NCBI GenBank assembly: GCA_028702975.1
Contig: JAQVNT010000029.1
Location: forward strand, 1-11,669
Source of the DNA: Candidatus Delongbacteria bacterium
GTDB taxonomy: Bacteria; UBA4055
Length of the DNA stretch: 11,669 nt
Direction of reading: 5' to 3'
In this document: positions 5,288-11,669 of the stretch, piece by piece
Position numbering within the stretch: the stretch's first letter is position 1
Layout of the letters: each line of letters begins with the position of its first letter
Program-made: the position numbers and the translations under genes
The notes under the pieces: model-generated
Databases searched by the model: none
Seen by the model: the letters and a program-made list of their open reading frames with translations, nothing else
What the model was told of the DNA's origin: nothing

Positions 5288-6814
5288 ATGCTGGCTAAAG
5301 TACTTTCGGCGGCCGTGATCGGACTTGACGCTTTTACTGTGGAGGTCGAAACCCATCTGGAAAGAGGACTTCCGGGTCTTTCGATCGTCGGACTGCCCGA
5401 TAATGTGGTAAAGGAAAGCAAGGACAGGATAAACGCGGCCATTAAGAACTCGGGTTATGTTTTCCCATTAAAAAAGATCACGGTCAACCTTGCGCCGGCG
5501 GATATCAAAAAAGAAGGCTCTTCCTATGACCTTCCGATAGCCGTGGCGATACTCGGAGCGACAGGCCAGCTGGATATTGAGAACACTAAGGATTTTCTGA
5601 TACTGGGAGAACTTTCTCTGGACGGGACAGTGAGGCCGGTAAAAGGCGCGCTTCCGATTGCTGTTATGGCGGAAAAAAAGTATAAAGGTATAATTCTGCC
5701 CGAAGAGAATGCCGATGAGGCCGCCGTAATTCCGGGAATAAAGATATATCCCGTATCGAGCCTGAAAGAAGTGCTGGATCTCTTCGCGGACATTTCTAAG
5801 GCCGAACCGAGGAATGTCGATGTGAAAAAGCTGTTCGACGAGATGAACCGCTGGGAGCTGGATTTTTCGGAAGTGAAAGGGCAGTACCATGTTAAAAGAG
5901 CGCTCGAGATCGCTGCGGCGGGCGGGCACAACATCCTGATGATAGGCCCTCCGGGAAGCGGAAAGTCCATGCTGTCGAAGAGGTTCGCCACCATACTGCC
6001 CAACCTGACGCTCGAGGAGGCGCTGGAGACCACGAAGATATACTCGGTCGCCGGGCTGCTGCCGCACAACAGGGGAATAGTCGCCACGAGGCCTTTCCGT
6101 TCCCCGCATCACTCCATTTCAGATTCCGCCCTCGTGGGCGGGGGCAGGTTCCCCAAGCCGGGCGAGATAAGCCTTGCGCACAACGGCGTTCTCTTTCTTG
6201 ACGAACTGCCCGAATTCCGCAAGAATGTGCTTGAAGTGATGCGCCAGCCCTTAGAGGACAGGGAGGTCACTATTGCCAGGGCGGCCTCGACCTTAAAATT
6301 TCCTTCGAACTTCATCATGGTCGCGGCGATGAACCCCTGTCCGTGCGGCTACTATGGCGATCCCACAAGAGACTGCACCTGCCCGCCGTACAAAATAAAA
6401 AGTTACCTGAGCAGGATATCGGGCCCGTTAATGGACAGGATCGACATCCATATCGAAGTCCCGGCGCTGAAGTACGACGAGCTCGCGCAGAAAAAAGACG
6501 CGGAGAAGAGCGTAACGATCAGAGAGCGGGTAGTCAAAGCCAGAAATGTTCAGAACGAAAGGTTTAAAGGAAGGAACATTTACTGCAATTCGGGAATGAA
6601 CCAGAAAGACCTGAAAAAATACTGCGCGCTGGACGCAGCCTCGGAAAGCATACTTAAAAGGGCGATCGAGACCCTTTCACTTTCAGCCAGGGCATACAAC
6701 AGGATATTAAAGGTTTCAAGAACGATAGCCGACCTGAACGGAAAAGAAAATATATGTGCTGAACATATAGCCGAAGCGGTTCAGTACAGAAGCCTGGACA
6801 GAAAATATATTTAG
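5288..6814 (+). CDS. comM: ComM/YifB family AAA+ Mg-chelatase-like protein
   Basis: This is a full-length 508-residue YifB/ComM protein (E. coli YifB 506). ComM of Vibrio cholerae is a hexameric helicase that extends branch migration during natural transformation; non-competent bacteria also carry the family. The N-terminal ChlI/Lon-protease-like domain is at about 1-170 (GLPGLSIVGLPDNVVKES, then APADIKKEGSSYDLPIAVA). The AAA+ core has Walker A GPPGSGKS at 220-227, the RPFRSPHHSIS loop, Walker B VLFLDELPEF at 301-310, and paired CxC cysteines (351, 353, 363, 365). The arginine-containing stretch SGPLMDRIDIHIEVP follows. The C-terminal Mg_chelatase_C domain is at about 410-505, ending AEAVQYRSLDR. 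The start has a GGAG site 7 bases upstream. It is first in a three-gene plus-strand operon. Its central third is much more GC-rich than its surroundings. No other competence gene is visible. Confidence 0.95.
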   Translation: MLAKVLSAAVIGLDAFTVEVETHLERGLPGLSIVGLPDNVVKESKDRINAAIKNSGYVFPLKKITVNLAPADIKKEGSSYDLPIAVAILGATGQLDIENTKDFLILGELSLDGTVRPVKGALPIAVMAEKKYKGIILPEENADEAAVIPGIKIYPVSSLKEVLDLFADISKAEPRNVDVKKLFDEMNRWELDFSEVKGQYHVKRALEIAAAGGHNILMIGPPGSGKSMLSKRFATILPNLTLEEALETTKIYSVAGLLPHNRGIVATRPFRSPHHSISDSALVGGGRFPKPGEISLAHNGVLFLDELPEFRKNVLEVMRQPLEDREVTIARAASTLKFPSNFIMVAAMNPCPCGYYGDPTRDCTCPPYKIKSYLSRISGPLMDRIDIHIEVPALKYDELAQKKDAEKSVTIRERVVKARNVQNERFKGRNIYCNSGMNQKDLKKYCALDAASESILKRAIETLSLSARAYNRILKVSRTIADLNGKENICAEHIAEAVQYRSLDRKYI

Positions 6815-6818
6815 GAGG
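6813..6818 (+). promoter_or_regulatory. Consensus ribosome binding site AGGAGG overlapping the comM stop
   Basis: AGGAGG lies 7 bases before the ATG at 6826 and shares two bases with the comM TAG (6812-6814). This fixes the transporter start. Terminating ribosomes can reinitiate here, tying transporter expression to comM. Confidence 0.85.
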
Positions 6819-6825
6819 TACATAT

Positions 6826-7908
6826 ATGAAAAGCCTTAAAATGAACGATTATTTCTTCCTGGGATTTTTGCTTCTTATCTCGTTCTATTTTCTTATACTG
6901 CTCAAACCCTTCGTGATAGATATATTCCTCGCTGCGGTTCTTTACATAATTTTCAGAAAACTCTTCACCTACATTCTTAAAAAGACAAAGAGCAGGAAAA
7001 AGTCTTCAGTGATAACTGTGTTTTTTGTTGTTCTGATCGTGGCTATACCTATGACTTTTATAGTAATGATGGTTTCCTTTGAGGCTGCGGAAAATTACAA
7101 TTACCTTAGAACTCAGCTGCCCGTGATCCAGGATTCTCTCACTAAAGAATCTCTAAAAGAGTTGGCTCATAAACTTCCTTTGTTCGGAGAAAATATTGCT
7201 GATGAGATCGAAGGGCTGGATATAGAAAAACTGAAAGAGACCGGTTCGCAGGTGCTTATGTCCGTAGGGACATATACCTTCAAGCTCGTTCAGGCGGCAT
7301 TTTTCAACATTACTTCTTTTATAATGCACCTGTTCTTCACTACATTTATTCTTTTTTACCTCTTTCTCGACGGCCACAATATGATCAGCAAGATCAGGTC
7401 GGTGCTTCCTTTCGATCTGGAGGATGAGAAAAAAGCTGCGAATGAACTGATAAAGATAACGGACACGATAATAATCTACACTTTTCTGATCGGAGTGATG
7501 GAAGGAACTTACGGGGGAGCGATTTTTGCCATCCTCGGTATCAGTTCGCCGTTTTTCTGGGGCGTTCTTATGGTGATACTTTCTATGATCCCGATAGTAG
7601 GCGCGAATACGATCATGGTCCCGGCCGTCATTATACTACTCTTCACGGGGAATTATGCTAAGGCGACAATTCTGCTTATCGTCGGGACAGGCGTGATCCT
7701 TGTAAATCAGAACATTATTAAACCCAAGATAGCGGGCGACAGGAGCGGCCTCCATCCCGTCCTTATGCTCGTATCGACAATCGGCGGCATCGCCTGGTTC
7801 GGGATGTCGGGATTTCTGGCCGGCCCTCTTATAGCGGCTCTTACGATCGTCGGATGGGACCTGTTCGCTTCAAAATTTAAGGTTGTCAAGCCTGTAAAGG
7901 ATGAATAA
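6826..7908 (+). CDS. AI-2E family transporter (PerM/TqsA-like membrane protein)
   Basis: This is a 360-residue multi-spanning inner-membrane protein of the AI-2E transporter family (PF01594). Characterised members include E. coli TqsA (AI-2 export) and Na+/H+ antiporters of halophiles; the substrate here is unknown. Hydrophobic segments lie at about 9-28, 29-46, 61-83, 158-181, 214-238, 240-272, 278-294 and 310-345. A long hydrophilic loop (about 88-145) sits before the conserved half, as is normal for the family. Diagnostic stretches are EGTYGGAIFAILGISSPFFW at 226-245, the MIPIVGA turn at 254-260, NQNIIKPKIAG at 294-304 and GLHPVLMLVSTIGG at 308-321. The length is typical. Its stop overlaps the next gene's start in TAATG, so it is coupled to the YejM-like protein. 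I would not infer quorum sensing from the family name. Confidence 0.92.
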   Translation: MKSLKMNDYFFLGFLLLISFYFLILLKPFVIDIFLAAVLYIIFRKLFTYILKKTKSRKKSSVITVFFVVLIVAIPMTFIVMMVSFEAAENYNYLRTQLPVIQDSLTKESLKELAHKLPLFGENIADEIEGLDIEKLKETGSQVLMSVGTYTFKLVQAAFFNITSFIMHLFFTTFILFYLFLDGHNMISKIRSVLPFDLEDEKKAANELIKITDTIIIYTFLIGVMEGTYGGAIFAILGISSPFFWGVLMVILSMIPIVGANTIMVPAVIILLFTGNYAKATILLIVGTGVILVNQNIIKPKIAGDRSGLHPVLMLVSTIGGIAWFGMSGFLAGPLIAALTIVGWDLFASKFKVVKPVKDE

Positions 7909-9734
7909 TGGCCGTCAGGGTTGTTAAAAATACTTTTCCCGCGCTCGTCATAATGTGGATGATCTTCTTCATTGAACAGATGATCTCGCGAATCGAATAT
8001 ACTGGTTACGGCGCGGCATATTTTTTTCAGCAGCTGAAGGTTTTTGCGTCATATACAGTTCTCGGCATGATAATCGGCGGTATAGGCGCGGGGATCTTGG
8101 CAAAAAAGAGAAAAAAATATTCAAATTATTTTGAAAGTGAACAGGACAGGTATTACAAATATTTTCTGAAAAATTCAGGCATATCTCTAATGGCTATCTT
8201 CTCTCTTACGGTCAGGGAACTGATAAATCACCCTCTTCTGTACAGCCGCTCTCTTCTTAACCCTTCCTTCTGGTTCAGCGGGGTGTTTGTATTCCTCAAA
8301 GATAATTTTTCACCTCTGTATTTCACCATCTTTTTCATTATAATACTCGCGATGTGCGTGCATAATCTGATGTATAATCTTTCCATTTACCACGGGGCCA
8401 AAAGGGTTTCACTGTATTCTGCGACCATACTTTCGGGGATACTTCTGCTTTTCAATTTCGGGTACCTGAATGCCTTTGAGGTGAAAGGTGAAAAAAACAT
8501 AATACTGATCGGCGTTGAAGATCTTTCGGCCTCAAATCTGACGAACAGAAAAATATCGGATATGCAGGCGATCAAAATGCTTAAAAAGAGATCCTATACT
8601 TTTTCGAACTGCTACGGAGTATCGAATGACCCGAGAGTCAACCTCCTTTCCGTTCTGACCTCCGTTCATCCTGAAAAAGGCGGATATCTGGGAGGGTACC
8701 GGACTTACGGTCTTGAAAACAGAACGGTTTTTTCCATTCTGGAAAGGCAGGGCTATAGAACAGGGATGTTCTCCGACAGAGAATTTTATTTCTTCAAAAT
8801 GAATGATAAAAATAATTATCTCGCCGAATATCCGACAAATAAAGAACTCATAAAATCCGAAGTACTTCTTTCGCACATGATAATGCCGGTAGTTTTCAAC
8901 AACAGATTTCTGATAAAGTATTTTCCCGAAATACTTCTCCTTGAGCAGTACAGGGATAAATCCTATCTTAAAGGCAGAATTGCCGAAATGATAGACGGCA
9001 AAGAGAAATTTATGTTCCTTTACACCATAACATGCAAAAATGACGGACTGCCGTTCCCTTACTACAGAACTTCAAATTTCGAAAGCGGGGAAAATGCTTT
9101 TTTAAATTACCTTAATGACGAACTGAGTTTTATTTATGACGAACTGAAAGACTGCGGCAAGCTTGAAGATACAGTGATCTGCCTGTTCGGACTTCCCGGA
9201 GGTTCTGAGGGACTGAAAGCCGCGGATCTGAGACTTCCCCTCATTATCGGCTCCGACGATTTTGACATGGACAGGATCGTAAAAAATAATTATTCGACTC
9301 TGGATATTCTGCCGACAGTGCTGGATGCGGCCGGTATAAAAGCGTCCTCAGGTAATCCCTTTGACGGCGTATCGTTCTTCCATCCTGAATTCGTGCAGCA
9401 GGAGATTATTGTGACCGATGCATCCGTGATCAGTTCCAAAAAGGATATATATTTTAAGGATAAAAAAGGATATGTCTCCAAGAATTCAGCGGCTGAAAGA
9501 GAGATCTACCCGATGATAAAAAGGGCGTTGATAAGGGGAGACTACAAGCTGGACATAACACCCGGGGCGTCGGAAGTCAGCTACAATCTGTTCGACATAT
9601 CAGGCGACCGGGAGGAAAAGGAAGACCTTAAAGGCAAAGAAATATCTCTGTTCAAAAAAATGAAATCATTATATGAAGAAAAGATCAGCGAAGATCTTGA
9701 TCTGCTTCTGATGAACGGCTATGTTTTGAAATGA
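7908..9734 (+). CDS. Membrane-anchored sulfatase-fold protein, probable pseudoenzyme (YejM/PbgA-like layout)
   Basis: This 608-residue protein has five predicted membrane segments (about 8-27, 45-64, 91-108, 137-156, 168-188). The basic stretch KKRKK after the second places the N-terminus inside and the large domain (about 195-608) outside. That domain follows the sulfatase/alkaline-phosphatase superfamily order: NIILIGVEDL 197-206, LLSVLTSVHPEKGG 246-259, FIYDELKDCGKLEDTVI 408-424, LRLPLIIG 441-448, STLDILPTVLDAAGI 463-477 and IRGDYKLDITPG 542-553. The catalytic signatures are gone. The nucleophile segment reads SNDPRVNLLS where C/S/TxPSR is expected, the metal motif SDHG is replaced by LFGLPGG (426-432), and the mid-domain DPH motif is absent. 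It is therefore likely a binding or regulatory protein. The layout matches YejM/PbgA, but I do not claim orthology. Its ATG overlaps the transporter stop, with AAAGGA 6 bases upstream. Its 3' end overlaps the convergent gene by 50 bases. Confidence 0.85.
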   Translation: MAVRVVKNTFPALVIMWMIFFIEQMISRIEYTGYGAAYFFQQLKVFASYTVLGMIIGGIGAGILAKKRKKYSNYFESEQDRYYKYFLKNSGISLMAIFSLTVRELINHPLLYSRSLLNPSFWFSGVFVFLKDNFSPLYFTIFFIIILAMCVHNLMYNLSIYHGAKRVSLYSATILSGILLLFNFGYLNAFEVKGEKNIILIGVEDLSASNLTNRKISDMQAIKMLKKRSYTFSNCYGVSNDPRVNLLSVLTSVHPEKGGYLGGYRTYGLENRTVFSILERQGYRTGMFSDREFYFFKMNDKNNYLAEYPTNKELIKSEVLLSHMIMPVVFNNRFLIKYFPEILLLEQYRDKSYLKGRIAEMIDGKEKFMFLYTITCKNDGLPFPYYRTSNFESGENAFLNYLNDELSFIYDELKDCGKLEDTVICLFGLPGGSEGLKAADLRLPLIIGSDDFDMDRIVKNNYSTLDILPTVLDAAGIKASSGNPFDGVSFFHPEFVQQEIIVTDASVISSKKDIYFKDKKGYVSKNSAAEREIYPMIKRALIRGDYKLDITPGASEVSYNLFDISGDREEKEDLKGKEISLFKKMKSLYEEKISEDLDLLLMNGYVLK

Positions 9735-10671
9735 ACGCAAAAGGTATGAGGAATACCGAAACAGCCGAAGGTATAAGAATATTTATAACGAAAAGAAGGA
9801 AAGCCGCGGATACGGAAGCCTCCGTACTTACTTCCATCAGGCCGAAAATGAAAGCGGCCGTACTCTCTCTCACGCCGATATCGCCCAGGCTTAACGGCAG
9901 AAATGTTTTTAATAGAACCGCCGCCCACACACCCGTAAAGGCATGAAAAGGGTCGATCTGCGCAAAAGACATTATCAGAAATGCGAACTGGGTTGTATAA
10001 ACGCAGAAAAGAAGAATGGAAAACAGGAAAAGAATACCCGCATCGCGCCTTTTAAGGTCCTTTGCCCCGTCGCAGAATCTTTTAAAGTTCACGCTTTTCT
10101 TAAGAACAGTATTTTTGAGGTAATAAAATAGTGTTTTGAAAAGTCCCGGATGAACAGCTATAAAATATGTTACGACCGAAATTACAGCCGCGAACATTAT
10201 CAGATTATACCGCATCGTTACGGACCCGGAAAAGAAAAGGTGGGGTAAAAAAACAAGGGAAAGCGATCCGAAGATGAGAACGGGGAAAACATCATAGATC
10301 TTTTCGATGATACCTAAACTGAGAAGCTTTAGTCTGTCTGCGCCGGTCACGGCGAAAAGTTTTCCCAGCTCGCCTATCCTGCCGGGCGTGATGAACCCGA
10401 AAGCGATACCAAGGAAAGCCGAGACCCAGATCTGCCTGTCCGGGATCTTTTCTTCAGAAGCTTTGGCAGCGAGATATTTCCATTTTCTGAACTGGAGGTA
10501 TAGATTGAGGGGCAGAAGAGCGACCGCAAATATTATTAACGACACATCGGCGTTTTTGACGATGTATTTAAGTTCGACCGCTTCGATATTGTATATGACT
10601 ATCCATGCGAGAGTCAGTGCTATTATGAGCTTGATCGAGAATATTACAGCCGTCTTTTTGTCGAACTTCAT
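9685..10671 (-). CDS. Lysylphosphatidylglycerol synthase TM region / UPF0104 family membrane protein
   Basis: This is an integral membrane protein of the PF03706 family (flippase-like part of MprF, AglD, YbhN), with 328 residues from the ATG at 10671. About eight hydrophobic segments are visible. Two family motifs stand out: FGFITPGRIGELGKLF near residue 92 (the PGRxGE motif) and PLSLGDIGVREST near 259. The MprF aminoacyl-transferase domain is absent, so lysine transfer is not supported; a role in lipid or lipid-linked glycan handling is plausible. An in-frame ATG at 10686 would add five residues but overlaps the upstream gene. The start at 10671, four bases after that stop, matches the family better. 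Neither start has a strong Shine-Dalgarno, suggesting coupling to the radical SAM gene. The last 50 bases overlap the convergent pseudo-sulfatase gene, and the tail (KHSRSSEADQDLR) is hydrophilic. Confidence 0.88.
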   Translation of the reverse strand: MKFDKKTAVIFSIKLIIALTLAWIVIYNIEAVELKYIVKNADVSLIIFAVALLPLNLYLQFRKWKYLAAKASEEKIPDRQIWVSAFLGIAFGFITPGRIGELGKLFAVTGADRLKLLSLGIIEKIYDVFPVLIFGSLSLVFLPHLFFSGSVTMRYNLIMFAAVISVVTYFIAVHPGLFKTLFYYLKNTVLKKSVNFKRFCDGAKDLKRRDAGILFLFSILLFCVYTTQFAFLIMSFAQIDPFHAFTGVWAAVLLKTFLPLSLGDIGVRESTAAFIFGLMEVSTEASVSAAFLLFVINILIPSAVSVFLIPFAFISKHSRSSEADQDLR

Positions 10672-10675
10672 TTTA

Positions 10676-11551
10676 TTACCACACATTGCCCGGATAAACG
10701 AATTTAAGTCCTTTTTTCAGCCCGATCTCGACAGCTTCAAATACTTTAGCTTTTGAAGTAGCGGGCCTGTCCGTCATTTTATAGTCGGGATGGAAAGCGG
10801 AAACATGCCACGGGATCTCTTTTCCGAGCTCATTTGATATGAAAGCGGCGATATTTTCAAGTTCGTCCGCCTTATCATTCACGCCGGGAATAATGAGTGT
10901 CGTGATCTCGACATGAATTGATGAACCGGCGAAAGTTCTCAGGTTCCTGAGCACTTTGTCAAGATCGCCGCCGGTATATTTTTTATGAGTATCTCTGTCA
11001 AAACACTTCAGGTCGGCGTTCAGAGCATCGACCCAGCTCAGCATGTCGGCAGCGATCCCTTCGCTCTGGTACGCGTTGGTCACGAAAATGTTTTTGAGCC
11101 CGTTCTCTTTGGCCAGCATCCCGATATCTTTCGCGTACGGGTAGAACACGGTCGGCTCATTATATGTGTACGAGACCGACATGCACCCCGATTCAACAGC
11201 GCCTTCGGCGATATTCGCGGGCGGGACAGTGTCAACATTCAGCGGCTCCGAATATTTATTCCTGCTTATGTGATGGTTCTGGCACCATTCGCAGGAAAAA
11301 TTGCAGCCCAGCGTGCCGACTGAATAAGTCTTTGTTCCCTGCAGGAACCGGTTGAGCGGCTTCTTCTCCACAGGATCGATGTTGATAGCCGCCGGGCGCC
11401 CGTAAGCCATGCATTCAAGCTCGCCGCCTTTGTTCCTGTTGACGCCGCAGGATCCGGCCGCGCCTTCTTTGAGAAAGCACTTTCTTTCGCAGAGCAGGCA
11501 GGTTATCCCGTCGCCGGTCTTAATAAAATATTCAGGCTGAAAAAGTTCCAT
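10676..11551 (-). CDS. AmmeMemoRadiSam system radical SAM enzyme, short C-terminus
   Basis: This is a radical S-adenosylmethionine enzyme of the PflA-like (COG1180) group, subtype AmmeMemoRadiSam, named for co-occurrence with AMMECR1 and MEMO proteins; its substrate is unknown to me. The [4Fe-4S] motif is GCNFSCEWCQNHHIS (Cys83, 87, 90; CxxxCxxC). A second cysteine set lies ahead of it, CLLCERKCFLKEGAAGSCGV (Cys18, 21, 25, 35). Other family stretches are INIDPVEKKPLNRF at 56-69, YTYNEPTVF at 128-136, DLKCF at 180-184, TTLIIPGVND at 217-226 and PWHVSAFHPDYKM at 247-259. Members I know continue past the GNV motif to a cysteine-bearing NTYCPxCG tail. This one stops at YPGNVW, 291 residues, with no such tail in other frames downstream. 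It starts one base after the preceding gene's stop. AMMECR1 and MEMO are not in the window. Confidence 0.88.
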   Translation of the reverse strand: MELFQPEYFIKTGDGITCLLCERKCFLKEGAAGSCGVNRNKGGELECMAYGRPAAINIDPVEKKPLNRFLQGTKTYSVGTLGCNFSCEWCQNHHISRNKYSEPLNVDTVPPANIAEGAVESGCMSVSYTYNEPTVFYPYAKDIGMLAKENGLKNIFVTNAYQSEGIAADMLSWVDALNADLKCFDRDTHKKYTGGDLDKVLRNLRTFAGSSIHVEITTLIIPGVNDKADELENIAAFISNELGKEIPWHVSAFHPDYKMTDRPATSKAKVFEAVEIGLKKGLKFVYPGNVW

Positions 11552-11552
11552 A

Positions 11553-11669
11553 TCACGCTTTTGAGAATTTAAAATTTACATTTGACTTTAAGTGCGAGAA
11601 CAGAAATTTCGGATCGGCCTCCATCGGTATCTCGAGAGTAAAAATGTAGTGAGGTATGTTCGTTTTATT
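11553..11669 (-). CDS. C-terminal end of an unidentified protein (partial)
   Basis: An open frame enters from the right edge and ends at TGA 11555-11553, one base before the radical SAM start codon (TGATATG). The 38 residues begin NKTNIPHYIFTLEIPMEADP and end FKFSKA. No stop interrupts the frame across the 117 bases, and the near-overlap with the next gene is typical of an operon. I do not recognise the family. There is no visible membrane segment or cysteine motif in this piece. It could belong to the AmmeMemoRadiSam neighbourhood, but nothing in the fragment shows that. Confidence 0.55.
   Translation of the reverse strand, partial: NKTNIPHYIFTLEIPMEADPKFLFSHLKSNVNFKFSKA

Noticed and set aside
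5468..6112. Minus-strand open frames of 214 and 187 codons inside comM.
   Set aside because: ComM is full length with all family motifs on the plus strand. The antisense frames lie in its GC-rich core, where stop codons are rare by composition.
6826..7908. A quorum-sensing system built on the AI-2E transporter name.
   Set aside because: There is no luxS, Lsr or LuxP-type gene in the window, and the family includes ion antiporters. The name alone does not support it.
9685..10671. Antibiotic-resistance type MprF lysylphosphatidylglycerol synthase.
   Set aside because: Only the membrane flippase-like region is present (328 residues). The C-terminal aminoacyl-transferase domain is missing.

Overview
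The window is a bacterial replication-origin neighbourhood. On the minus strand the order is tdh, lysC, dnaA, dnaN, recF, and dnaA-dnaN-recF is the classic arrangement beside many bacterial chromosomal origins. All proteins read cleanly in the standard code and coding density is very high, with no gene-free stretch over 200 bases. I cannot place the organism in a phylum. A medium-GC, mesophilic-looking bacterium is as far as the sequence goes. The membrane-anchored pseudo-hydrolase resembling YejM/PbgA would fit a cell with an outer membrane, but that is only a hint.

Left part, 1-5100, minus strand: tdh (threonine dehydrogenase) and lysC (aspartokinase) are separated by 3 bases. They are followed by dnaA with its own promoter, then dnaN and the first 55 codons of recF. 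The 197-base dnaA-dnaN spacer is the best oriC candidate. It holds one TTATTCACA box, several box-like nonamers spaced exactly 22 bp apart, a 19-bp pure A/T run and a possible DnaA-trio.

Middle, 5101-9734: a 187-base AT-rich divergent spacer leads rightward into a plus-strand operon. Its genes are comM/yifB (AAA+ Mg-chelatase-like branch-migration helicase), an AI-2E family transporter, and a 608-residue protein with five membrane segments and a sulfatase-like domain that has lost its catalytic residues.

Right part, 9685-11669, minus strand: an unidentified gene (only its last 38 residues), an AmmeMemoRadiSam-type radical SAM enzyme with a shortened C-terminus, and a lysylphosphatidylglycerol-synthase-like (PF03706) integral membrane protein. 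These are nearly contiguous. The last gene runs tail-to-tail into the pseudo-sulfatase gene with a 50-base overlap.

The most notable items are the phased, variant DnaA-box array together with a changed DnaA recognition motif (EHST instead of DHTT), the YejM-like pseudoenzyme, the divergent regulatory region of the aspartokinase, and the truncated radical SAM enzyme. I found no CRISPR array, insertion sequence, tRNA, rRNA or recognisable defence system.
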